From positions 62,001 through 126,000 of the forward strand of contig NZ_JAKFHA010000021.1 of assembly GCF_021502675.1 (NCBI RefSeq): 64,000 bases of DNA. The letters run 5' to 3'. This document shows positions 34,662-43,772 of the stretch, one piece after another (position 1 is the first letter of the stretch; each line of letters starts with the position of its first letter). The DNA is from Yinghuangia soli. GTDB lineage: Bacteria > Actinomycetota > Actinomycetes > Streptomycetales > Streptomycetaceae. Under the pieces are notes generated by a model that saw only the letters and a program-made list of their open reading frames with translations, did not search any database and was not told the origin of the DNA. A program made the position numbers and the translations under genes.

Positions 34662-37600
34662 ATGCCCGCCGCGCGCCGTCGCACGCTCTACCACACCGCC
34701 AACACGCTGCTCGTCCGCGCGACCGCGAACACGACGCCGCCGGTGGCCTCCTGGCCGGACCTGATGGCCGAATCGCCGGCCGACGTTCGGCGCCTATGTG
34801 CGTGGCTGCGCACGGTATGGGCTGTGGAGGCGGTCGCAGAGGCGGTCGAACACGCCAGTCCCGCACTAGCGGATGCGGTGGCAGCCGTGTGTGCTGCATC
34901 TGCCCCGGAGAACGGGAAGGTCCGTCGTGTGGCCCTGTCGTTGACCCGGTACCTGCTGCGTCTCGAACATCGGCCGACACCGTTCGGCCTCTTCGCCGGG
35001 GTCTGTCCGGCAGCGTTCGGGTCGTCGCTGACGGTGCGCTGGGGCACTGGGCACCGTGCTGTGGCCCGCGTCGGCGCTGCATGGCTCGGCGACGTCGTCG
35101 AGCAGTTGGAGGCGTGTCCGGTACTGCTGGCCAGGCTGCCGCTGATGGTCAACAACACGGCGTTCGTCCGGGGGAACCTGCTGATCGTCCCATACCCCGC
35201 ACAGACTGGAAGCGCCCGCCGCACCGGGGTGTCGATGCGCCTGACTGCGCCGCTGCGGACAGCATTGGATACGGCCCAGACACCAATCCTGTGCGGTGAC
35301 CTGCAGGACAAGCTTGGCGCGGAGTTCCCCGCCGCCAAACCCTCCAAAGTCGCCGGGCTGCTGTCCGACCTCGTCGGCCGCGGGGCGCTCCTGAGCAGCC
35401 TGCACGCCCCGTCCACCGTCATGTCCGCGTTCGGCCATCTCATGGCCGAGTTGCACGCCGCAAAAGCCGCAGAGATTCCGGCAGTGAAGGAGTTGGTGAA
35501 CCAGCTCGCCGACGTGCAGGACCTATTGGTGGAACACGAGCGCGCGCAGGAAGCGGCCGTACGACGCACTGTCCGCGCTGGCCTTCGTCGCACGATGACG
35601 GCGGTCAGTGCCGTCGCCGAACAGCCCGTGGCCGTGGACCTGATCACGGACTGCTCGCTCACGCTGCCCCAATCGGTGGCCCGAGAGGTCGAACGGGCTG
35701 CGACGTTACTGGCGCGGCTGACGCCCTACCCATTTGGTACCGCGGCGTGGCAGGAGTGGCACAACCGGTTCTTCGAACGCTACGGGGTCGGATCGGTGGT
35801 CCCGGTCCAGGACGCCATCGACCCGGACGTCGGCCTCGGATTCCCCGCCGGCTACCTCGACACGGACTCGCCGCGGCCTCCGTCACTGTCGGACCGCGAC
35901 CGACGGCTCCTCTCCATGGCCCAATCCGCGGCCTTGGACGGCGCCCGGGAAGTCGTCCTCGACGATGCGCTGCTCGGTGAACTCATCGACGACCAAGCCA
36001 CCGCACGGATGCAGCTCGCGCAGCACCTCGAACTCCGGTTCCACGTCAGTGCGGCCTCCCAAGAAGCCGTAGATCGCGGGGACTTCCAAATCGAGGTCGT
36101 CAGCGCATCGCGCGGCATCGGGACGACCACCGGGCGCTTCCTGGGCCTCCTGGACCCGGCCGACCACGAGATGGCCGCTGTCCTTGACGACCTCCCCACC
36201 GCCGACCCGGGAACGCTCCCAGTCCAGCTCTGCTTTCCCCCGCTGGCACGCAAGGACGGTCACGTCATCCGTGTTCCCGAACTGCTGCGTGCTGTGATCA
36301 GCCTCGGCGAGCACCGCGCTCCTGCTGATGACGTCATCCCCATCGACGACTTGGCAGTGGGCTGCGACCGACGACGGCTCTTTCTGGCCTCGATCGCCCG
36401 CGGATGCCGTGTGGAAGCGACGACACTGCACGCTCTGGACCTGCGTGCACACACCCCGCCGCTGGCACGATTCCTGGCCGATATCGGCCGCGCCCAGACA
36501 GCGGTGGTGGCCGCGTTCGACTGGGGCGCAGCCGCCCGGTTGCCGTTCCTCCCGCGCCTGCGCCAGGGCCGCATCGTCGTGTCCGCCGCCCGCTGGCGGC
36601 TGGATGCAACCGACCTGCCGGGCCCGGAGGCTGCCTGGCGCGACTGGCATCAGGCGATCCACGCGTGGCGGGAACGCCGCCGCCTGCCCAGGTGTGTGCT
36701 CCTGGCCGAAGGCGACCAACAGTTGCGGCTCGACCTGGACATCGACGCCCACCTGGTGCTTCTGCGCACGGCGCTGGACCGTACTGGGCATGCCTTCCTG
36801 GTTGAGGCCGGTACCTCGGACGCACGCGGCTGGTTCGCTGGGCACGCGCACGAGATCGTCGCACCTCTGACCGTCGCGGAGCCGGCAACCTGGCCTGCCG
36901 CGCCTCCGGTGACAGCAACTCGAGTGCTGAGCCGCGACCACGGCCACATCCCCGGGGATTCGCCGTGGCTACTGGCCAAGCTCTACGGTCACCCGGGCCG
37001 CCAGGCGGAGATCGTCGCCGACCACCTACCCGGTCTCTGGACGCTCTGGGACGAGCCTCCGGTGTGGTGGTTCATGCGCTACAAGGATCCACGACCGCAC
37101 CTGCGGCTGCGGATCGCGCTGCCCGATCCCACCGCGTTCGGGGAAGCAGCCGCACACGTCGGCGCCTGGGCAACGCGGCTGCGCAACAACGGGCTGCTGA
37201 ACGACCTCCAGTTCGCCACCTCCTATCCGGAAACCGGGCGGTGGGGCTCCGGAGTGCTGATGCGCGCGGCCGACGACGTCTTCGCCGCGGACTCTCGGGT
37301 ACTCGCCGTCCAATTCGCCCAGCGCTCCCGTTCGCATTGGCAGGCGTTGACCGCGGCGAACTTCGTGGCCATCGCGTGCGCCTTCACGGGCAGCCCCGAG
37401 GCGGGGATGCAGTGGCTGGTCCGCTTCGCAGCCGCCGACGCACCGGGGCCCATCGACCGTGCCGTTCATCGTGAGGCGATCCGGCTGGCCGACCCGAGCG
37501 ACGACTGGGCGGCGCTGCGCACGACACCGACGGGACCGGCGATCGTGCAGGCCTGGGGGCCTCGGGAACGAGCGTTGCGACGCTATCGCGGACTCCTGAG

Positions 37601-37757
37601 GGACGAAGACGGCCTCGGCCCCGACCTCATCCTGGATTCCCTGCTGCACGCTCACCACATCCGGGCCGCAGGCATCGCCAAGGACGATGAGCGCGTGTGC
37701 GTGCGCCTGGCCCGCGCTGCCGCGCTGGCGTGGACCCACCGCGCGGAACAGGGGTGA
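34662..37757 (+). CDS. lanB: Lanthipeptide dehydratase LanB (full length with C-terminal elimination domain)
   Basis: 1031 aa, ATG after GAGGAGGGAG. The glutamylation domain opens with the signature RPTPFGLFAGV at residues 104-114 and continues through LTRYLLRLEH and FFERYGVGSVVPVQ. The C-terminal SpaB-C/thiopeptide-type domain (from about residue 765, SPWLLAKLYG) contains WWFMRYKDPRPHLRLRIAL, part of the glutamate-elimination module. It uses glutamyl-tRNA to dehydrate Ser/Thr of the precursor to Dha/Dhb, in the cytoplasm with LanC. It contains a TTA codon (codon 349, 35706). LanC starts within its stop codon. Confidence 0.95.
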   Translation: MPAARRRTLYHTANTLLVRATANTTPPVASWPDLMAESPADVRRLCAWLRTVWAVEAVAEAVEHASPALADAVAAVCAASAPENGKVRRVALSLTRYLLRLEHRPTPFGLFAGVCPAAFGSSLTVRWGTGHRAVARVGAAWLGDVVEQLEACPVLLARLPLMVNNTAFVRGNLLIVPYPAQTGSARRTGVSMRLTAPLRTALDTAQTPILCGDLQDKLGAEFPAAKPSKVAGLLSDLVGRGALLSSLHAPSTVMSAFGHLMAELHAAKAAEIPAVKELVNQLADVQDLLVEHERAQEAAVRRTVRAGLRRTMTAVSAVAEQPVAVDLITDCSLTLPQSVAREVERAATLLARLTPYPFGTAAWQEWHNRFFERYGVGSVVPVQDAIDPDVGLGFPAGYLDTDSPRPPSLSDRDRRLLSMAQSAALDGAREVVLDDALLGELIDDQATARMQLAQHLELRFHVSAASQEAVDRGDFQIEVVSASRGIGTTTGRFLGLLDPADHEMAAVLDDLPTADPGTLPVQLCFPPLARKDGHVIRVPELLRAVISLGEHRAPADDVIPIDDLAVGCDRRRLFLASIARGCRVEATTLHALDLRAHTPPLARFLADIGRAQTAVVAAFDWGAAARLPFLPRLRQGRIVVSAARWRLDATDLPGPEAAWRDWHQAIHAWRERRRLPRCVLLAEGDQQLRLDLDIDAHLVLLRTALDRTGHAFLVEAGTSDARGWFAGHAHEIVAPLTVAEPATWPAAPPVTATRVLSRDHGHIPGDSPWLLAKLYGHPGRQAEIVADHLPGLWTLWDEPPVWWFMRYKDPRPHLRLRIALPDPTAFGEAAAHVGAWATRLRNNGLLNDLQFATSYPETGRWGSGVLMRAADDVFAADSRVLAVQFAQRSRSHWQALTAANFVAIACAFTGSPEAGMQWLVRFAAADAPGPIDRAVHREAIRLADPSDDWAALRTTPTGPAIVQAWGPRERALRRYRGLLRDEDGLGPDLILDSLLHAHHIRAAGIAKDDERVCVRLARAAALAWTHRAEQG

Positions 37758-39010
37758 CCACGATGACGGCCGCCCGGAACGCGGCCGACCTGATCGCCGA
37801 ACGGCTAGCTTCGCCGGACGATGCCCGCCGCTTGGTCCTGAAGAACGGCTGGGTGCCGCAGTCCCTCGCCTACGGAGCCGTCGGCGTCGCCCTGCTGCAC
37901 ATCGAACGCGCCCTCACCGGTGACGGCCCCTGGCAGCGCGCCCACGACTGGCTGTCCTGCGCCACCCACCAGCCACTCGTCGGCATCGACGCGAGCCACC
38001 TGTTCTTCGGGGTACCCGCACTGGCCTTCGCCCTCGACGCCGCAGGCCCTGGCCGCTACACCCGAGCCTTGGACGCCCTCGACCACCGGATCGGCGGCAT
38101 CGTCCGTGAGCGCGTCCAGCGCGCTCACGCTCGTATGGATCGCAGCGAACTGCCCGCGCTCGCGGAGTTCGACGCGATCCGCGGACTGACCGGCCTGGGC
38201 AGCTTGCTTCTGCGCCGTGACGTACACGCAGTATCGGCCCGCGCGGTCTTGGACTGCCTGGTACGGCTTACCGAACCGGTCACGGTCCACGGCGAGGCCC
38301 TGCCCGGCTGGTGGAGCCTGCTCGCTCCGTCCGGCAAGTCGTCACCGGACTTCCCTGGAGGGCATGCGAACTCCGGGATCGCCCACGGCATCGGCGCCGT
38401 TCTCGCCCTGCTGGGCTCTGCGGCCCGGCGCGGCATCACCGTAGACGGGCAAGACGCGGCTATCGCTCGGATCTTCGCCTGGCTCGACGAGTGGCGCCAG
38501 GACGGACCCACCGGACCATGGTGGCCCTACTGGGTCACCCGTGGGCAACTGCGCACCGGCAAGATCGGCAACGGGCCATCCCGACCATCGTGGTGTTACG
38601 GCACCGCGGGGCTGGCCCGTGCCCAGCAGATCGCCGCACTCGCCGCCGGAGACACGGCGCGCCAGCTCGCCGCCGAAGCCGCCCTTGCGCAAGCGATGAC
38701 CGACCCCGGACAACTCCAGCAGACCGCCGACCTGTCGCTGTGCCACGGCTACGCCGGACTGGCCCACATCACCCGCCTCGCCGCCAACGACGCCGGGACC
38801 TCTAACCTCGCCGGCTGCCTGCCCCGCCTCCTCGCGCCGATGACCGACATCAGCCCCGAAGCACTGTTCAGGCAGTTGCTGCACCCGTCGGACCGGCCCG
38901 GGGACATCGGGTTCCTCGACGGCGCTGCAGGCGTCGCCTTGGCCATGCACTCCGTCGCCGCAGCTACGCCGCCGATATCCGGTTGGGACGCCTGTCTCCT
39001 GATCACCTGA
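37754..39010 (+). CDS. lanC: Lanthionine synthetase C-like cyclase LanC
   Basis: 418 aa from GTG 37754 (GTGA overlap with lanB). ATG 37763 is an alternative start. The zinc ligands of the family are present: C281 in SWCYGTAG and C330-H331 in LCHGYAG. Repeating double-helix motifs with glycine turns (AYGAVGVALLHIERAL; IRGLTGLGSLLLRRD; FPGGHANSGIAHGIGAVLALLG; LDGAAGVALAMHS) build the alpha/alpha toroid. It catalyses Michael addition of cysteine thiols to Dha/Dhb to close the lanthionine rings. Size and motif order are complete. Confidence 0.95.
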   Translation: MTTMTAARNAADLIAERLASPDDARRLVLKNGWVPQSLAYGAVGVALLHIERALTGDGPWQRAHDWLSCATHQPLVGIDASHLFFGVPALAFALDAAGPGRYTRALDALDHRIGGIVRERVQRAHARMDRSELPALAEFDAIRGLTGLGSLLLRRDVHAVSARAVLDCLVRLTEPVTVHGEALPGWWSLLAPSGKSSPDFPGGHANSGIAHGIGAVLALLGSAARRGITVDGQDAAIARIFAWLDEWRQDGPTGPWWPYWVTRGQLRTGKIGNGPSRPSWCYGTAGLARAQQIAALAAGDTARQLAAEAALAQAMTDPGQLQQTADLSLCHGYAGLAHITRLAANDAGTSNLAGCLPRLLAPMTDISPEALFRQLLHPSDRPGDIGFLDGAAGVALAMHSVAAATPPISGWDACLLIT

Positions 39011-39037
39011 ACGCACCGCGACGAGAAGAGGTAGCCC

Positions 39038-41170
39038 GTGGGACCGGACGAATGGCCGCAGTACCTCGTTGAGTTCACCGACTGGAACGGTGCCGAAGCC
39101 ACAACCGCGGCACGTCTCCTGCCCGTTCTGAACGCGGCGACGGCGGCCGGTGACATCACGCGGTGGTCCTTCCTGCGCAAGCACCCGCACTGGCGACTGC
39201 GCTACCACTCGCCTCATCAGACCGCGTCTGCTGGGTCCGCGCTCCTGCGGCAGGCCCTCGACTCCCTGGTCACCGAAGGCCTGGCCACCCGCTGCACGCC
39301 CAGCATCCACGAACCCGAGACCACCGCGTTCGGCGGCCCCGAGGGCATCGAGGTGGCGCACGACCTGTTCCACCACGACAGCGGAGCCGTCCTGGCCCAC
39401 GGCGCCCGGCAGCGCGCAGGAGGCGCAAACTCCCCGAGCCTGGGGCGCCGCGAACTCGCCGTCCTACTGCCCAGTGTGCTCATGCGCGCCGCCCGCCTGG
39501 ACTGGTACGAGCAAGGCGACGTCTGGGCCAAGGTCGCCCACCAACGTCCTGGTCCTGACGGCCCGCGCACCTCGGCGCGGCAACGCAGTTCCGTCCAGCG
39601 GCTCATGACCATCGACGCCGGCCCCAGCAGCGCCTTGGTCACCTCCGGTGCGCTCACCCACCTGGCCGCCTGGGTCGCCGCATTCGATCACGCCGGGAGC
39701 CGTCTGGCAGAACTGGCCGGGCGGGGGCGGCTGGGGCGGGGCCTGCGGGCGGTGATCGCCCACCACGTGATCTTCCACTGGAACCGGCTTGGACTGCCCC
39801 GCGCGGACCAGCACATCCTGTCCACCCTCACGAAAGAAGCCGTCATGGGAACGAGTGAATCTCACGCATCACCGAGCACGTCAGCCCCTGTCCAGACGGA
39901 TGCCGACCATAGCCTCGGGAAGGTGAACACCGACCTGATCGACAACGCCGCACCCCACGCCGAGAACCTGCGGAACACGCTGGTCGACCAACTCCTCGCT
40001 GACGGGCACGTGCGCTCGTCCCGCGTCGAGCACGCGCTGAGGAACGTACCTCGTCACCTGTTCGTACCCCAGGCCCCGTTGGAAGCCGCCTACGCGAACA
40101 GCACTGTGGACACCAAGTTCGACGATGCCGGAGCTCCGATCAGCTGCGCGTCCCAGCCCGGCATCGTCGCCATGATGCTCGAGCAGCTCGATGTCCAACC
40201 GGGCCACCGGGTGTTGGAGCTCGGTGCCGGCACCGGCTACAACGCGGGACTGCTCGCCCACCTGGTCGGTCCCGAAGGCCACGTCACCACCGTCGACGTC
40301 GACGCTGACATCGTGGACGATGCCCGCGCTGGCCTGGCCGCCGCAGGCTTCGACAACGTGACCGTAGTCCTCGCCGACGGAGCCATCGGCCACGCCGTGA
40401 ACGCACCATACGACCGCATCATCGCCACCGTCGGCGCGCACGGCGTCCCCCAAGCATGGCTGGACCAACTCGTCCCCGACGGACGCCTCCTGGCGCCGTT
40501 GCGACTGCGTGGCAGCGTTTCGCGGTCGATCGCGTTCGAGCAGCACAACGGAGTCTGGCGAAGCGTCGGCAGCGAGATGAACACCTTCATGCCCCTCCGG
40601 CGCGGAATCGCCGACGACCCGCGCACCACCATCCCGCTCACCGCCGACCGCACGGTGACCCTGGTGACCAACAGCGACCAGGTCGTGGACGCGGCCGCGC
40701 TCGCCGACGTCCTGGACCACCCCCGAGCACAGACCTGGACCGGAGTCACCTTCCGCGGACCGGAGTCGGCCGAGTGGCTGGAGCTGTGGCTGACGTGCCT
40801 GCTGCCCAACGGCCTGAGCCGCATGCCCGCCAACAAGCGGGCCCTGGAAAGCGGCGTGCTCACCAACCCCTACCCCAGCGCCACCGCGTCGTTCGACAAG
40901 GGCGCGCTGACCTACCTCACCCGGCGTAAGGCCGACCAGGTCGCGCAGGACGGCGCTGCACTGCACGAGTTCGGCGTCGTCGGACACGGCCCGGGCAGCG
41001 ACGAACTCGCGGAACGCGTCACGGAGGCGATCCGTGCCTGGGACCACGAGCACCGCGGCCAGGAAGTCCGCTTCGAGATCCAGGCGCTCGACGCGGTACC
41101 CCCATCACCGCGTCCTGGACGGTTCGCCTTCGCCAATGCGATCAACCGGATCGTCATCGAGTGGCTGTGA
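39038..41170 (+). CDS. Fusion of thiopeptide-type (SpaB-C-like) domain and protein-L-isoaspartate-methyltransferase-like domain (FxLD system)
   Basis: 710 aa from GTG 39038, GAAGAGG upstream. Residues about 1-262 form a stand-alone SpaB-C/thiopeptide-type bacteriocin domain (QYLVEFTDWNGAEAT, WSFLRKHPHWRLRYH). After a Ser/Pro-rich linker (about 270-290), residues about 295-710 are a PIMT-like methyltransferase: the substrate region SCASQPGIVAMMLEQL, SAM-binding VLELGAGTGYNAGLLA near residue 392, TVDVDADIVDDA and YDRIIATVGAHGVP, plus an extra C-terminal domain. PIMT-type partners of FxLD lanthipeptides methylate an Asp, leading to succinimide or isoaspartate. A likely target is the Asp-Asp of the core. 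The fusion order is the notable feature. Confidence 0.88.
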   Translation: MGPDEWPQYLVEFTDWNGAEATTAARLLPVLNAATAAGDITRWSFLRKHPHWRLRYHSPHQTASAGSALLRQALDSLVTEGLATRCTPSIHEPETTAFGGPEGIEVAHDLFHHDSGAVLAHGARQRAGGANSPSLGRRELAVLLPSVLMRAARLDWYEQGDVWAKVAHQRPGPDGPRTSARQRSSVQRLMTIDAGPSSALVTSGALTHLAAWVAAFDHAGSRLAELAGRGRLGRGLRAVIAHHVIFHWNRLGLPRADQHILSTLTKEAVMGTSESHASPSTSAPVQTDADHSLGKVNTDLIDNAAPHAENLRNTLVDQLLADGHVRSSRVEHALRNVPRHLFVPQAPLEAAYANSTVDTKFDDAGAPISCASQPGIVAMMLEQLDVQPGHRVLELGAGTGYNAGLLAHLVGPEGHVTTVDVDADIVDDARAGLAAAGFDNVTVVLADGAIGHAVNAPYDRIIATVGAHGVPQAWLDQLVPDGRLLAPLRLRGSVSRSIAFEQHNGVWRSVGSEMNTFMPLRRGIADDPRTTIPLTADRTVTLVTNSDQVVDAAALADVLDHPRAQTWTGVTFRGPESAEWLELWLTCLLPNGLSRMPANKRALESGVLTNPYPSATASFDKGALTYLTRRKADQVAQDGAALHEFGVVGHGPGSDELAERVTEAIRAWDHEHRGQEVRFEIQALDAVPPSPRPGRFAFANAINRIVIEWL

Positions 41171-41171
41171 C

Positions 41172-42551
41172 ATGGACGCCGGCCAAGTAGCCCGCTGGTT
41201 CCCGCTCGTCGCCCGCCCGCGGCCGACCTGCCCGCCACTGACCACGCGAATCGACGAAGTCTGCGAGCTCGCGCGCTCCGCGGCAACCGCTGGTGGCGAC
41301 GCCCTGGCGCGTGCCGCGGCCACTCACAACAAGGCAGCGTTAATCGCGAGCGACTGCGGGATGCCCGAACTGGCCCGCTCGCTGTGCTGGCGCCAAGCCG
41401 AAATCTTCCTGCGCGCCCAGCCTCTGGGCGCGCAGCAGGCCCGCTGCGCCCTCGAGCCCCTGGTCAACCTCGCCCGCCTGCGGATCCGCAATGGCGACGG
41501 CGATGATGCTTACCAACTGCTCGACGCGCTTGCCCGCGCCGTCCGAGCCCGAACCGCGGCAACGATCGACAGCCGACGGCTGTCCTTCCACGACCTCACC
41601 GCCACAGACCAAGACCACCAGACCCTCTGCCGGTGGCTTTGGACGGTCCTGTTGGCAGACGGCACCCGCGCCCTCGCGGCAGCCGGCCGCTGGCACGATG
41701 CGGCCACACACGCAGCAATCTTCAAGGGAGTCGGTGCACGGCTCCTCGACGGCCGACAAGTCACCATCTTGGCGCTGGCCTACGACAAGCAACTCGACTT
41801 GGCCGCCGCCTTGTTGGAACAGAGCGCCATCACCGAGCCCTGGGAACACGCCGTCCAGGGCCTGCTCCACATCTTCTGTCAGAGGATGGCCGGAGGCACA
41901 ACCCAGCCCAACGCACAGCGGATGCTCTACGCCGCGCACACGCTGCTTCAGGAGCACGCACCCGCGACGGCCGTCTTCCGCACTCGGGTCGCCCTTACCG
42001 CACTTGCCCTCAGCGACGCCATCGATGGCCCGCTGACAAACCAAGTGCGCGACGCACTGATCACCGCTGCCTCGAACGACGCCTACACCGCGCGCGATGT
42101 ACTCGGGCATCCGCACCTGCACACAGCACTGACGGCCGACCAAAGGCTCAACCTGGCCACGGTCTGCCAAGCTGCCGGATTCGACACCAGGGCAATCGCC
42201 GTCCCGTTCCACAACAGGCTGATCGCTGCAGTGGAATTGGCCGAATGCCACCTGCGGGGGCTACTTGGCCGTGGCGTTGAGGAGGACCGCCAACCGAACG
42301 TCGCCACGAACTCGGACACTCTGGCAGGCAACAGCACCGCTGGTCGAAGAAGCACGCAACCGCAAAGTTGTGAGCTCCGTTTGCTATGCGGCCGGAATCA
42401 GCATCACCGCTGCCAGCGCGCCTGCGAGCAAGAACGGCCCCAGAGCGATGGTTCGAGGCCTGGGCCGTCTTCGCAGGAAGGAGCTGACGGCCAGCAGTGC
42501 TACCCCGGAAGCGGCAAATACGAAGCCGAGCAACAGAGCCCCCAAAGCTGA
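41172..42551 (+). CDS. Hypothetical helical protein at the end of the lanthipeptide operon
   Basis: 459 aa from ATG 41172, one base after the previous stop, so clearly in the operon. The family is not recognised. Residues about 30-370 are almost entirely helical with Ala/Leu-rich pairs (DALARAAATHNKAALIA; LARSLCWRQAEIFLR; YQLLDALARAVRARTA; GTRALAAAGRWHDAATHAAIF), like a TPR-type scaffold. No catalytic motif, signal or membrane segment is seen. Past about residue 370 (42280 onward) the composition changes to Arg/Ser/Gln-rich and the frame overlaps the opposite-strand prepilin peptidase, so the last about 90 residues are doubtful. It has a TTA codon (codon 57). Could be a regulator, or a partner in peptide handling. 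Confidence 0.6.
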   Translation: MDAGQVARWFPLVARPRPTCPPLTTRIDEVCELARSAATAGGDALARAAATHNKAALIASDCGMPELARSLCWRQAEIFLRAQPLGAQQARCALEPLVNLARLRIRNGDGDDAYQLLDALARAVRARTAATIDSRRLSFHDLTATDQDHQTLCRWLWTVLLADGTRALAAAGRWHDAATHAAIFKGVGARLLDGRQVTILALAYDKQLDLAAALLEQSAITEPWEHAVQGLLHIFCQRMAGGTTQPNAQRMLYAAHTLLQEHAPATAVFRTRVALTALALSDAIDGPLTNQVRDALITAASNDAYTARDVLGHPHLHTALTADQRLNLATVCQAAGFDTRAIAVPFHNRLIAAVELAECHLRGLLGRGVEEDRQPNVATNSDTLAGNSTAGRRSTQPQSCELRLLCGRNQHHRCQRACEQERPQSDGSRPGPSSQEGADGQQCYPGSGKYEAEQQSPQS

Positions 42552-42902
42552 ACGCCATCCGAGTGGTCCAAGGCACAGCGCGATGAGACCTGCCAACTTT
42601 GCGTCTCCGCCTCCGAGGTCGCCGAAGACTGCGATCAATGCGAACACCAGCAGGACGAACATCCCGATGATGGACGAAGTCACCATGCGCGTCGCCGAAC
42701 CAGAGCACACGGCTGCCGAAGCGAGCAGCATGAGACTCGCGCCTCCTGCAGGAGCCAGGATCCGATTCGGGAGCCTGCGCGCCGTGACGTCCGTGTAGGT
42801 GAGAGCCGGTGCGACGGCCACGATCACCAACTGCGGTCCCAGCCAAGGGTTCCAGCCGCGGCAGAGAACGACGCCACCGCTGAGCGCAGCACCGACAGCC
42901 AC
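42384..42902 (-). CDS. tadV: Prepilin peptidase, A24/TadV-CpaA type
   Basis: At least 172 aa. The two catalytic aspartates of type IV prepilin peptidases are visible: TYTDVTARRLPN near the second helix and the GxGD motif as DLGGGDAKLAG. Five to six hydrophobic segments make it an inner-membrane protein. The start is uncertain: GTG 42902 has no Shine-Dalgarno, while a strong AGGAGG (complement of 42961-42966) lies further upstream where the frame is still open (reading DEGRRSLAIAALVAV) but without ATG, GTG or TTG at the right distance. It should process the Flp pilin and pseudopilins of the tad operon at 44-55 kb. Confidence 0.85.
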   Translation of the reverse strand: MAVGAALSGGVVLCRGWNPWLGPQLVIVAVAPALTYTDVTARRLPNRILAPAGGASLMLLASAAVCSGSATRMVTSSIIGMFVLLVFALIAVFGDLGGGDAKLAGLIALCLGPLGWRSALGALLLGFVFAASGVALLAVSSFLRRRPRPRTIALGPFLLAGALAAVMLIPAA

Positions 42903-42989
42903 TAGCGCAGCTATGGCCAGCGATCGACGGCCTTCGTCTGTCCCCCGGATCGTGAGTGCACCTCCTGTTGCGTCGGCACCGCGCCTGGC

Positions 42990-43772
42990 TCAACTCAGGG
43001 CGCGCGGCGGGAATCCGATCAAGAATTGCTTGCCGTTGGTGAACTCGGCGATGGCCCAGGTGAGTTCTTCGACAGCTCCCTCAGCGGTCCGGACGTGTGT
43101 CGTGAACACGGTGTGGTTCACGGTGGCCCGCTCGGTCTTCCAGTGGAGGGCCGCTTCGGGCAGGGCAAGTACTCGTTGGATCACGTCCACCGCGGTAGGA
43201 CCGGCGCCGTGGCGCAGGAACATCGCTTTCAGGTGGGCGATTCTCAGCGCACGGAGTTCTCCCAGATTCAGGATCCGCTCGGCGGCTTCGGGTTCGAAGA
43301 GGCACAACGTGATGTTCGGGGTGTCGTGGGAGTTCTCCAGGTCGGGGAAATAGGCGACCGCGGCCGTGTTGCGGGCGAGCACATTGCCGACGTGGTCCGT
43401 AACGATCGCCGGCAATGGATGAGCTCTCAGGACCAGTTCGTGGTCCTGAGGTTCGGCCTGTACGGGCGCCGTTGAGATAGCCGTCGTCGTGTGGCCGACC
43501 GCGAGGAAGTACAAGTCGGCGCGCTGGTCTGTACTCATGCGCAGCGCGGTCGCGACGGCGTCGAGCATCTCCGGATGCGGCGTCTGCAAGCCGTTCTCGA
43601 GATCCGACCACCATCGAACGGACACTCCGGCCAGATGCGCGGCATCCTCCTGGCTGAGGCCTTCGGAGCGTCGGTGCTGCTTGGGCGGAAGGCCCATTCT
43701 TTGGGGCTCAAGCCCTTTCCGGCAGGACCTGAGCAGGGTTTTGAGGCTCTCTTTTCGAATTTCCTCGTACAT
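42990..43772 (-). CDS. XRE-family regulator with MmyB-like ligand-binding domain
   Basis: 260 aa from ATG 43772 (GTG 43778 also possible). N-terminal HTH over residues about 35-85: RRSEGLSQEDAAHLAGVSVRWWSDLENG. A C-terminal PAS-like domain typical of MmyB-type regulators begins near LVLRAHPLPAIVTDHVGNVLARN, with LPEAALHWKT and the closing IAEFTNGKQFLIGF. It lies directly upstream of the prepilin peptidase on the same strand (87-bp gap) and divergent from the tad operon, so it may control pilus genes. The 10-bp inverted repeat at 43992-44026 lies in the divergent promoter region. Confidence 0.8.
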   Translation of the reverse strand: MYEEIRKESLKTLLRSCRKGLEPQRMGLPPKQHRRSEGLSQEDAAHLAGVSVRWWSDLENGLQTPHPEMLDAVATALRMSTDQRADLYFLAVGHTTTAISTAPVQAEPQDHELVLRAHPLPAIVTDHVGNVLARNTAAVAYFPDLENSHDTPNITLCLFEPEAAERILNLGELRALRIAHLKAMFLRHGAGPTAVDVIQRVLALPEAALHWKTERATVNHTVFTTHVRTAEGAVEELTWAIAEFTNGKQFLIGFPPRALS

